From Chloroflexota bacterium (lineage in GTDB: Bacteria > Chloroflexota > Dormibacteria > Dormibacterales > Dormibacteraceae), in assembly GCA_005880175.1 (NCBI GenBank), contig VBJR01000291.1, positions 1 through 6,601 of the forward strand: a stretch of DNA of 6,601 bases, written 5' to 3'. Of this stretch, positions 1 through 6,168 are shown in pieces (the first letter of the stretch is position 1; the number at the start of each line of letters is the position of its first letter). Below the pieces are notes generated by a model. It made no database searches, was not told the origin of the DNA, and saw nothing but the letters and a program-made list of their open reading frames with translations. Position numbers and translations under genes: made by a program.

Positions 1-310
1 CGATGTGGAGACCGCGAGGGGACTGCCAGAGTCCGTCGAATCCAATCTGATTGGGGACTCCAGCGTAGCGTCCAAAGGTCACCGCGTAGCCGAGCAGCCG
101 TCCGGTGTGATTGACCAGGTCTTGGAGCGCCCGGCTGTATTGGGGACCGGGCTGCCGAAGGCACTCCTCGACATAGTCACGGACTTGGCCGGCTTGGGTA
201 ACGTGCTCTTGTAGATAGCGACGAAACCGCTCACGGGGCACGTCCTCGCCGGACGAGTCGTCAAGCCGGCCTAGTAGCTCGAAAATTTCGTTCAGACTGG
301 TGATCGCCAC
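1..310 (-). CDS. Partial CDS (5' part), possible PD-(D/E)XK nuclease-like protein
   Basis: An open frame of 103 codons reads leftward from a GTG at 310 and leaves the window with no stop. An in-frame TAA lies just upstream of the GTG, and no other usual start codon lies between, so this start is the best choice (GTG at about 241 is a fallback). Residues 1-60 look helical and charged. Residues 61-103 contain ALQDLVNHTGRLLGYAVTFG followed by GVPNQIGFDGLW and SPRGLHI. From memory, similar bacterial hypothetical proteins continue after this segment with a V-V-E-V-K-T-type strand. That would make the Asp in GFDGLW and a later E-x-K the metal-binding residues of a PD-(D/E)XK restriction-endonuclease-like core. 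The E-x-K lies outside the window, so the nuclease call is inference. The gene overlaps the toxin frame by 50 nt and is probably the last gene of the left operon. It uses codons such as ATT, TTT, CTA and AAT that are rare in the relaxase, hinting at a different origin. Confidence 0.75.
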   Translation of the reverse strand, partial: MAITSLNEIFELLGRLDDSSGEDVPRERFRRYLQEHVTQAGQVRDYVEECLRQPGPQYSRALQDLVNHTGRLLGYAVTFGRYAGVPNQIGFDGLWQSPRGLHI

Positions 311-545
311 GGCCCGTGTAGGTTAACGGAGAGGAATCCAGCGCGGAAAGTCGGATGCGTGCGGGGCAACGAGTGTCGGTGTGGTCGCGACGTCGGACGA
401 TCGAATCGAGACCGAGGGCGACCATTCCCATGTCAGCGCCACGGACTGCTGAGAGGGCGGGGATCGCAGTCCGCCGGGTGAGGAACACGGCTGGGTGCCG
501 GGCGGCGCCGAGCCATTCCACGTCGAAGATGTCGCCGCGATTCAG
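261..545 (-). CDS. MazF/PemK-like toxin, short and probably defective
   Basis: MazF-family proteins are small ribonucleases that cut mRNA at short motifs and are neutralised by a cognate antitoxin. The N-terminal third is clear: NRGDIFDVEWLG, then RHPAVFLTRR and TAIPALSAV, which matches the opening of the family (RGDI, then RPAVV-T). Homology fades after residue 34. The expected strand with the conserved Thr-Ser (V-T-S-x-x-R) is missing in this frame, and the whole frame has only 94 codons against a usual 105-120. In the next frame a V-A-L-T string occurs at about the right place, so small indels may have damaged the gene. The frame lacks a standard start at the homologous position: the codon before NRGD is CTG (545-543), overlapping the antitoxin stop as CTGA. 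The last 50 nt overlap the next gene. I read this as a decayed or internally deleted toxin. A working non-canonical version cannot be excluded. Confidence 0.6.
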   Translation of the reverse strand: MNRGDIFDVEWLGAARHPAVFLTRRTAIPALSAVRGADMGMVALGLDSIVRRRDHTDTRCPARIRLSALDSSPLTYTGRGDHQSERNFRATRPA

Positions 546-784
546 GTTCGCGGCTCGTCCTTCAGAAGTCGACCCCCCGTCTCCAGGCCGGCACGGCCGA
601 CCCATTCCTCCTGGGGTGCCATGCCGTATCCGCGCTCGTACGCCTCGGCGATCCGGCGCTCGCGTTCCTGGAGATCGACCATGACCTCGGCCGCGACCAG
701 CTCCAGCACGGCCATGACCTCGCCGAGTCGCTCCTCGGGGAGGCTGTCAACGAGTCGGTGCAACCGTTCGCGTTCGGAGCTCAC
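542..784 (-). CDS. MazE-like antitoxin, 80 aa
   Basis: This small acidic helical protein is encoded immediately upstream of the MazF-like frame and shares a 4-nt CTGA overlap with it, the usual antitoxin-then-toxin order. Residues 3-40 (ERERLHRLVDSLPEERLGEV and onward) resemble the dimerising helical part of small antitoxins. Residues 43-61 (RRIAEAYERGY, PQEEWVG) resemble the C-terminal tail that in MazE-type antitoxins wraps the toxin groove. I chose GTG 784 because the protein homology begins there and it avoids overlap with the upstream XRE gene, which stops at 829. A longer GTG start at 913 would overlap that gene by 85 nt and add a low-complexity extension. No convincing Shine-Dalgarno site precedes 784, so translation may depend on the upstream gene. 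No AbrB or RHH motif is obvious, so DNA binding and autoregulation may be supplied by the upstream XRE-like protein. Confidence 0.65.
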   Translation of the reverse strand: MSSERERLHRLVDSLPEERLGEVMAVLELVAAEVMVDLQERERRIAEAYERGYGMAPQEEWVGRAGLETGGRLLKDEPRT

Positions 785-828
785 GTTCAGAACCCAACCG
801 CGAAGGTCGATGTGTGGCGCATCGGCCG

Positions 829-1290
829 TCAGATGCCGCGCGACCGACCCGCTGGCCTGCTGGCCGGCGCCGCCTGCGGTGGCGGGGTGTCGCCGGTCGA
901 GCGGCTCGCCCACTCCAGCCGCTGAGCGCGCCTCCGCTCCACCACCGCCTCCTGGAGCTTGTTGACGATCTCCGTGAGAGACGCGACCTGTCCCTCCAGC
1001 ATCTCCAGTCGTCCGTCTTCCTGCGGCTGAGATCCATCGGCCCGCCTCGTCACGTCGTCGATGGAGATGCCCACGCTACGGGCCACCGCCAAGAGGACGT
1101 CCGCCGGCGGCATGGCATCGCCACGTATCCAAGCACGGACCGATGGCGGCTTGTAGTGGAGCCCTTCCCGCTCGGCCAGCAACTGGGCCAGCGCCTCGCC
1201 CTTGTTGACCTTCTCGTCCAGGGCCGCGGCTGCCCGCCGATCAGCATCGGCGACCAGGGCACGGACGACAGCAGCGTGATCGGTGGCCAT
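829..1290 (-). CDS. XRE-like DNA-binding protein with C-terminal coiled coil, 153 aa
   Basis: Residues about 32-80 (GEALAQLLAEREGLHYKPPS followed by VRAWIRGDAMPP and VLLAVARSVGI) fit a helix-turn-helix of the lambda-repressor/XRE class. The segment SVRAWIRGDAMP corresponds to the recognition helix and the following turn. Residues about 93-125 (EMLEGQVASLTEIVNKLQEA) have leucine/valine heptad spacing typical of a dimerising coiled coil. The tail from 130 is Pro/Ala/Arg-rich and likely disordered. The frame is open back to 1368, but ATG 1290 is preferred because the upstream extension covers the divergent control region and has no recognisable domain. The gene is first in a leftward group (antitoxin, toxin, edge gene) and is transcribed away from the plus-strand regulator and relaxase. 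That position suits a regulator of the left operon and perhaps of the divergent promoter. This role is inferred from position. Confidence 0.75.
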   Translation of the reverse strand: MATDHAAVVRALVADADRRAAAALDEKVNKGEALAQLLAEREGLHYKPPSVRAWIRGDAMPPADVLLAVARSVGISIDDVTRRADGSQPQEDGRLEMLEGQVASLTEIVNKLQEAVVERRRAQRLEWASRSTGDTPPPQAAPASRPAGRSRGI

Positions 1291-1367
1291 TCCAGGTCTG
1301 TCTAGCTTACATCGCCTGCCCTCCGGTAATTGACCATTAACGCCACCTTGGGTTACTCTCGTAATCA
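1291..1367. promoter_or_regulatory. Divergent control region between left operon and relaxase operon
   Basis: This 77-bp AT-richer gap lies between two outward-facing regulator genes. On the plus strand a TTGACC hexamer at 1330-1335 could be a -35 box. The best partner is the poor hexamer TACTCT at 1354-1359 (18-nt spacer), which would put the transcript start almost on ATG 1368. Two 10-mers of the form TRACCATTRA lie in inverted orientation at 1331-1340 (plus) and 1365-1374 (minus) and could be an operator overlapping that promoter. On the minus strand no strong promoter hexamers were found; TAAGCT near 1305-1310 is only a weak -10 candidate. These assignments are by eye. Confidence 0.4.
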
Positions 1368-1685
1368 ATGGTTATCGGAGGCCACGGCGGATTCTCCCAT
1401 GAAGGCGCCTCATCAAGGGTTCCGGCGGTGCCCGACCGCCGGAGCTCCGGACCATTCGGCGTAGCCATGCGGAGTGACGTGCTGCGACATCAGATGTGGC
1501 TCCGCGGGCTGACCGGTGCGGACCTCGGTCGCCTGACCGGCCTGTCCGACAGCACAATCTCCAACGCGCTGGCGGGCCGCCGCGTCCATCCCGGCACGTT
1601 CCGCAGAATCGTGGTCCACCTGGCCAAGGTCGCCGTCGTCCCCGGCGCGGAGTCCCTCGCCGTCCTGGACGAGCACGAGGCATGA
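1368..1685 (+). CDS. XRE-family helix-turn-helix regulator, up to 105 aa
   Basis: The core, residues 34-90 of the longest frame, is a compact XRE helix-turn-helix: LRHQMWLRGLTGADLGRLTG is helices 1-2, and SDSTISNALAGRRVHPGTFR covers the recognition helix and helix 4. No effector domain follows; the protein ends soon after VVPGAESLAVLDEHEA. The start is uncertain. ATG 1368 gives the longest product but adds about 30 low-complexity residues and lies inside a candidate operator. GTG 1425 has a possible AAGGG site nine bases upstream and keeps the FGV segment that often precedes helix 1. ATG 1467 gives the minimal domain. The gene ends 62 nt upstream of the relaxase and is co-directional with it, so it is likely a transfer-gene regulator on the mobile element. 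That role is inference from context. Confidence 0.75.
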   Translation: MVIGGHGGFSHEGASSRVPAVPDRRSSGPFGVAMRSDVLRHQMWLRGLTGADLGRLTGLSDSTISNALAGRRVHPGTFRRIVVHLAKVAVVPGAESLAVLDEHEA

Positions 1686-1757
1686 CCTCTCCGGCTGCGG
1701 CCCGCCAGCGGTAGCCCGGGCGGTCCGGCTGGATAGCTGGCACCGACATGCTGAGTC

Positions 1758-1766
1758 TCGCGCAAG
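1758..1766 (+). other. Frame break 1 in relaxase (extra base or 2-nt loss)
   Basis: ATG 1748 reads MLSLA and would then drift off-family, while the frame one base later reads KIGRGREDYHL directly. The surrounding bases are CTCGCGCAAG. Removing one base near 1763, or restoring a GC dinucleotide, rejoins the frames. The event lies upstream of all catalytic residues. Confidence 0.85.
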
Positions 1767-3105
1767 ATCGGGCGCGGGCGCGAGGACTACCACCTGCGCG
1801 CGGTCGGTGCCGACGCCAGCGCGTACTACTCCGAGCGCGGCGAGGTGGCGGGCTTGTGGCTCGGCGGCGGCGCAGCCGTGCTCGGGCTGAGTGGCCGGGT
1901 CGAGGACGATGCCCTGCTGGCCGTGCTGGCCGGCCGCGATCCCAGCGCTGCTCAGCAGCTCGTCGCTTCACCCCCGACCGGCCACCGCATGCCCGGCATC
2001 GACGCGTGCTTCAAAGCGCCGAAGAGCGTGAGCCTCCTCTGGGCGTTCGGCGATCGTGTCGGCGTCGGCGGCAGGACGCTGGACCGAGTGGTCGAGGCGG
2101 CCCACGACGAGGCCGTCGAGGCCGCGATGTCCTACCTGGAGTCCGTCGCGGCTCGCGGGCGCCGGGGCCGCGACGGACTGGTTCAGGTGGAGACGAGCGG
2201 GTTCGTCGCCGCTGCCTTCCGCCAGCGCACGTCACGGGCGGACGATCCGCATCTCCACACGCACGTCCTGATCGCGAACGCGTGCCAGGGCACCGACGGC
2301 CGGTGGGGCGCGCTGGACGCCCGGCTGATCTACGCCCACGCGAAGGCGACTGGCTACCTGTATGAGTTCCATCTCCGCCACCGGCTGAGCACCGACCTGG
2401 GCGTGGACTGGACGGACGTGGAGAACGGCATCGCGGACGTGGCCGGCGTGCCCGAGGCGATGATCGACCAATTCTCGAAACGAGCGCGCGAGATCCGGGG
2501 CCACCTGGACAAGGTGACCGATCGGGTCAACGCGGAGCGCGAGCGTCTGGGCCTAGCGCCGGTCGAGGCCGACTCGGCGGAGGCGATGGACATCGCGGCC
2601 CGGCAGACGCGCGCCGCCAAGCTCCACCACGTCGCGCCGGCGGACCTCCGCGCCCGCTGGCGAGCGGAGGCGGCGGCAGTCGGCCTCGATCCGGGCCGGC
2701 TGTCCGAGGCGCTCAGCCGGACTGGTGCGCCATCGATCGTCGAGCCTGACGTGGACCTCCACGGGCGCGTCACCGCCGAGCTGACCGAGCACGCCTCTAC
2801 GTTCGGTCGCCGCGACGCGGTGCACGGCGTGGCAGCCGACGCCCGGTGGGGCCTCCCTGTGCCCGAGGTGCTGGCTCGAGCCGACGCGCTCCTGACATCG
2901 CGTGACGTGATCCCGGTCGTCGGCACGACGCGAGACCAGGACGTCATCCGCCGCGACGACGGCACCGTGGCGCGGGTGCCCACCGACCTGCGGCGCTGGT
3001 CGACGCCGGATATGCTCGCCATCGAGCAGCGCCTTGTCGCTGCAGCGCTGGACCGTCAGGACGCAGGGGTGGCGGTTGTTCCTCCCGACGTGCTGGACGA
3101 CACGC

Positions 3106-3114
3106 TGCGCGCTG
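3106..3114 (+). other. Frame break 2 in relaxase, between nuclease and helicase halves
   Basis: The relaxase frame runs in family up to VVPPDVLDDTLR (ending about 3110). The helicase frame becomes recognisable at LGLERLASLGADQ (from 3112) and leads into Walker A. The junction bases are CTGCGCGCTGGG. As in the first break, one surplus base or one lost GC unit fits. The helicase frame alone could start at TTG 3034, but its first 26 residues would then be out-of-frame sequence. Confidence 0.85.
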
Positions 3115-4815
3115 GGCCTGGAGCGCCTGGCCAGCCTGGGCGCGGACCAGGTCGAGGCGGTCGCCAGGTTGGCCCGATCGGGTGCCGGCGTCGAGTGCGT
3201 GGAAGCCGGACCCGGGTCGGGCAAGACGACGGCCCTCGGCGTCTACGTCGCCGCCTGCCGGCGCGCCGGCCTCGCCGTGATCGGCTGCGCGCCGAGTGCG
3301 CGGGCGCGCGACGAGCTGCGCCTGGGCGCGCGGATCGAGCCCTGCTACACGGTGGACGGGCTCCTCCTGGCGCTGCGGCGTTCGGCCCTCGCCCCGCGCT
3401 CGGTGGTCATCCTCGATGAGGCGAGCATGGCCGGCAGCCGCAAGCTGGGCCGGCTGCTGGGGCTCGCGGCGGCAGCCGGCGCCAAGGTGGTCCTGGTCGG
3501 CGATACGAAGCAGCTCTCGTCGGTGGACGCGGGTGGCGGCTTCCGCGGCCTGGTGGCGCGCCTGGGCGCCCACCGGCTGGTGGAGAACCGTCGCCAGGTC
3601 GAGGGGTGGGAGCGCGAAGCGCTCCGAAACCTGCGCGAAGGCCAGGTGCGCCCCGCGTTGACGGCGTACGCGGCACGCGGCCGCCTGCAGATGGGCGACC
3701 GCGAGGAACTGGTCGAGCGCATGGTGGACGACTGGTGGACGGCCCGAGCCGACGGCGAGGCCGTCATGCAGGCGTCCACGTGGCGTGACGTGCTGGAGCT
3801 GAACGATCGCGCCCGCGGGAAGCTGGTCAAGGCCGGCGAGGTGGAGCGCGAGGGCCTGGACATCCGCGGCGTGACGATCGGCGTCGGCGACCAGGTGATC
3901 GTGCTCCGCAACGATCGAACGGTGGGCGTCATCAACGGCACGCTGGGCACGGTCACCGCGGTGGACCGCCAACGGGGCGACCTCGTCCTGAGAACGGTTG
4001 AACCCGACCCTCGGGACGTACGCCTGCCGGCCAGCTACTGGAATGCGAAGGGGCGGCGGCGCGTGTCCCTCGCCTACTGCCGCACCATCTACAAGGCCCA
4101 GGGCGCAACGTACCGGGGCGAGAGCTTCACGCTCGCCGGCGACGACACGATCCACCTGGAGGCCGTGCATGTGGCGCTGAGCCGCGGCACGCGGGCGAAC
4201 ACGCTGTACTACGCCGGCGATCCGCCGCTCGACGAGGACCACCACGCCGCCGAGGCCCCCGCGCCGGAGTTCGAGCAACTGGTCGCAGCGGCTGGCCGGT
4301 CTCGCTCCCAGGTGATGGCACTGGACCTTCTGGCGGACGCAGCGCCGATGACCGAGGCACAGGTGGCGACGCTCGCGCGATGTGGCGTGGTGTCGGAGAG
4401 AAACCTGACGTGGGTCCAGGCGTCGCTGCTCATCGACGACGCGAACGGAAGGGAGCGAGGAGAACGAGCTGCGAACTGGCTGCGCGCAAATGGCGCGCAG
4501 CCGAGCGAGGCCGCGAGAATCGTCGCGACCGCTTCGCACGACATGAGAACATGTGCGCCGCTGCGCGCGGCCAACGCGATGGACGTCCGCCTTGCGGTGC
4601 TCGAGGCTGCCGCCGGCAGCGGTCGCCAACTCTCGCAGGCGGCAGCCGGGGAGCTCGCCGCGCTGCAGGGTTCAGGGGCCGTAGCGCGCGCCCGGCGGCG
4701 GGAGAGTCGCGAGAGGTGGGCGCGGCAGGCGCCGGCCGAACCCACGCCGGCGAGCCGGAACGGCGTACTGATCGACATAGGCTCCGGCAGGCCGCCTCCG
4801 CGCGCAAGGCGCTGA

Positions 4816-4970
4816 CGGTCAGGGCCTTTCGTGGATGGTGGTGGCGACGCCAGGACGAGACGCGCCTCGCTGTAGCCCATACGCGACCGTGGCGACCGCC
4901 GGCATTGGGAAATGCAAGTTCACCAGCGTGATTGATTGATCGTGTGGCTGGCGATATTGGGCGGGATTGA
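4816..4970. other. Convergent intergenic gap
   Basis: This 155-bp gap separates the converging relaxase and flavoprotein genes. I see no gene and no strong hairpin followed by a T run. The right half is AT-richer and carries ATTGATTGATC (4931-4941), with the octamer GATTGATC recurring at 4965-4972, 31 bp from its first copy. The weak hairpin over the relaxase stop is too poor to call a terminator. Confidence 0.5.
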
Positions 4971-5174
4971 TCAGCGAGTTCGTGCGTTGATTGTGGTGAG
5001 GGAAAGGTGCCATGGGATGAGATGGAGATACTGAGCACCTTCACCAGGAGCATGTGCGGGGTACACGCCTTCCCCGTGCAGCACATCCACACCGGCGGCG
5101 CGCAGGGTCTCCACGCTCCTCCCCCATGCCGGATGCTTCGCCTGCGCGCCGTTGACCGCGGGGATGGTGGCGAT

Positions 5175-5179
5175 CGGAG
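5175..5179 (-). other. Frame break 2 in flavoprotein (one C missing)
   Basis: The minus strand reads GGACTCCGATCGCC. One more C gives CTC CCG ATC GCC and joins EAIGKGL to PIATIPAVN. This is again a one-base loss in a C run, in the same direction as the first. Confidence 0.85.
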
Positions 5180-5383
5180 TCCCTTGCCGATCGCCTCCGT
5201 GATCCAGCCCAGGGCCAGCGTGTCGCTGATCCCGGCCGCCCACTTGTTGATCGTGTTGAACGACGCCGGCGCGACGATGATGGCATCGGGCAGGGGCAGG
5301 ACGTCGGGTTTGCCCGGCTTCTTGTACTCGCTGCGGACGGGATGGCCAGTCCGGACCTCCAGTGCCGTCGCATCGAGGAAGTT

Positions 5384-5388
5384 GCGGC
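5384..5388 (-). other. Frame break 1 in flavoprotein (one C missing)
   Basis: On the minus strand the bases are TCGGCCGCAACTTCC. Adding one C (GCC CGC AAC TTC) joins the LTPSA frame to RNFLDATALE, as the family requires. The loss lies in a run of Cs. Confidence 0.85.
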
Positions 5389-5624
5389 CGAGGGAGTCAA
5401 TATGCAGCAGACGTCCCAGCCGTCCGCCAGAGCCATCTCGACGAGGATTCCGACGTTGCCGGCCGGGCCTGCCGCGCACGTGACGACGTACAGCACGCCC
5501 GAGGTCTTCCTCACCTCACTCATCGCCTGACCATGCCACGGCCCGCACGATGCGAAGATGGCGAAAGCGGCGCGCAGACTGCGAACCACTCTCGCCGAAA
5601 GGAGAGACTCGACGCTCGGCTTGA

Positions 5625-5918
5625 TCAGGCCGAGCCGGCGCCGTCATCGAGGTTGATCGGCGTGAACACCTGCTCGAACCGCAGCTTCAGCTTGTCCAGC
5701 ACCGCCAGTGCCACCGGCAGACTCGTCCGACGGCCGGCGAAGAACCGCGACACCGTGCTCCGGCTGCGTCCGATCGCGTCCGCCAGGCCCTCCATCGAGT
5801 CGAACTCACCAGCCACCTGACGCCGCACCAGCGCCATCCGGCAGACCACCACGTTCATCTCGTGGTCGATGCCCCGGAAGTTGACGATGGCCCGCCGGGG
5901 CCGCCTCATGCTCGCCAT
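5625..5918 (-). CDS. XRE-family regulator, 97 aa
   Basis: The helix-turn-helix lies at residues about 42-63 (MEGLADAIGRSRSTVSRFFA), with SRSTVSRFF as the recognition helix, followed by TSLPVALAVLDKLKL as the closing helix of the XRE fold. The N-terminal 40 residues (RRAIVNFRGIDHEMNVVVCR) form a conserved-looking extension that I recall from similar small regulators but cannot assign a role. The C-terminus is short (FEQVFTPINLDD), so there is no effector domain. ATG 5918 is chosen because a strong GGGGGAGAG lies 5 nt upstream. GTG 5921 and ATG 5909 are alternatives. The start overlaps the stop of the preceding gene as TGATG, implying translational coupling. It is the last gene of the GreA-domain operon, and the broken flavoprotein gene follows 101 nt later. 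Confidence 0.85.
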   Translation of the reverse strand: MASMRRPRRAIVNFRGIDHEMNVVVCRMALVRRQVAGEFDSMEGLADAIGRSRSTVSRFFAGRRTSLPVALAVLDKLKLRFEQVFTPINLDDGAGSA

Positions 5919-6163
5919 CACGACTCTCCCCCGCGCAGGCTGCGCAGCAGCTCGGAGGCCGCCTGCTCGACGTCGCGCAGCGTGCCGGGGCCGGCCGGCT
6001 CGCGGAGCGTCAGCCCCAGCGCCTCGACCACCCGGGCGGCCCGATGGTCGTTCAGGCTGCCGATCTCGTTGCGTGCGGCGTCGAGCTGGAGCGCGAACGC
6101 CCGGCTCTGGCCGACGAGGTGGAGCGTGGCCGAGAGCAGCGCGTCGTCGGTGGAAGGCCTCAC
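5918..6163 (-). CDS. Small helical protein of unknown function, 81 aa
   Basis: I do not recognise a named family. The protein is predicted by eye to be almost all helix: DDALLSATLHLVGQSRAFAL through QLDAARNEIGSLNDHRAARV forms one long amphipathic stretch. After a GLTLREPAGPG linker, a second helix DVEQAASELLRSL closes the protein. There is no signal peptide or membrane segment. The start is taken as GTG 6163. TTG 6172 is an alternative that overlaps the stop of the GreA-domain gene as TTGA. The frame continues upstream to 6430, but that part is antisense-like shadow of the GreA-domain gene. It lies between the GreA-domain gene and the XRE gene with no gaps over 10 nt, so the three are surely co-translated and may work together. 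Confidence 0.75.
   Translation of the reverse strand: MRPSTDDALLSATLHLVGQSRAFALQLDAARNEIGSLNDHRAARVVEALGLTLREPAGPGTLRDVEQAASELLRSLRGGES
5924..5932 (-). promoter_or_regulatory. Ribosome binding site for the XRE regulator
   Basis: GGGGGAGAG on the minus strand ends 5 nt before ATG 5918. It decides the start among three closely spaced candidates and lies within the end of the upstream gene. Confidence 0.75.
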
Positions 6164-6168
6164 CGCGA

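Larger units (their letters stand above)
1748..4815 (+). pseudogene. MobF (TrwC/TraI-type) conjugative relaxase-helicase, frame broken twice
   Basis: This protein nicks DNA at oriT, stays covalently attached through a tyrosine, and unwinds the strand for conjugative transfer. Undoing the two frame changes gives about 1,021 residues, normal for the family. It starts MLSLA, then KIGRGREDYHL, with Tyr14 and the pair Tyr26-Tyr27 matching the catalytic tyrosine region. The metal-binding triad is HLHTH at about 168-172 (nt 2250-2264) within SRADDPHLHTHVLIANA. The helicase half has Walker A GPGSGKTT (about 487-494, nt 3208-3231), Walker B VVILDEAS, GDTKQL (about 584), AYCRTIYKAQGAT (about 775) and VHVALSRGTRANTLYY (about 806). 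The C-terminal 200 residues are helical and Arg-rich. The start is ATG 1748, chosen for the conserved MLSLA opening; only a weak GGAT precedes it. The frame changes after codon 5 (near 1763) and near 3111, so no single frame yields a full protein. Frame 0 alone has no ATG/GTG/TTG before GTG 1845, which would lose the tyrosines. Family assignment is firm; whether the breaks are biological is not. Confidence 0.93.
4971..5523 (-). pseudogene. Flavoprotein of the PPC-decarboxylase fold, frame broken twice
   Basis: The family (homo-oligomeric flavin-containing Cys decarboxylases) binds FMN; PPC decarboxylase itself acts in coenzyme A synthesis, but this short single-domain form is typical of uncharacterised flavoproteins in actinobacteria. 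Restoring one C near 5386 and one near 5176 gives 184 residues, the usual length. In order: SGVLYVVTCAAGPAGNVG (first strand and FMN-phosphate loop), DGWDVCCILTPSA, FLDATALEVRTGHPVRSEY, then PDVLPLPDAIIVAPASFNTI continuing to NKWAAGISDTLALG. This last part parallels the PASANT motif. PAVNGAQAKHPAWGRSVETL sits where P-x-M-N-x-x-M-W lies in true decarboxylases, and here that Met-Asn-Met-Trp pattern is not kept, so PPC decarboxylation is unlikely. The end, LIPWHLSL, is family-like. The start is ATG 5523, with only a weak AGG just upstream; an upstream GTG at 5589 adds an unconserved leader. Substrate unknown. Confidence 0.88.

Noticed and set aside
355..965. Overlapping plus-strand open frames across the antitoxin/toxin region
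   Set aside because: They are Arg/Pro/Ser-rich shadows of the minus-strand genes, with no recognisable domains.
3090..3120. Programmed +1 frameshifting to make the relaxase
   Set aside because: No slippery codon with stop or rare codon, and a second similar break near the start would also have to be programmed. Both lie in GC tracts prone to indels.
2944..4629. Long minus-strand open frame (561 codons) opposite the helicase half
   Set aside because: It mirrors a strongly conserved helicase on the plus strand; long antisense frames are expected in GC-rich genes, and its translation is Arg/His/Ala-rich with no domain.
4812..4822. Perfect CTGAC-G-GTCAG palindrome over the relaxase stop codon as a terminator or att core
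   Set aside because: A one-base centre cannot form a real hairpin loop; the alternative stem has only three to five pairs, and there is no T run or second copy in the window.
4430..5479. 349-codon minus-strand frame running from the flavoprotein into the relaxase end
   Set aside because: Only its first ~100 codons (middle of the flavoprotein) are family-like; the rest is out-of-frame read-through caused by the missing C near 5176.
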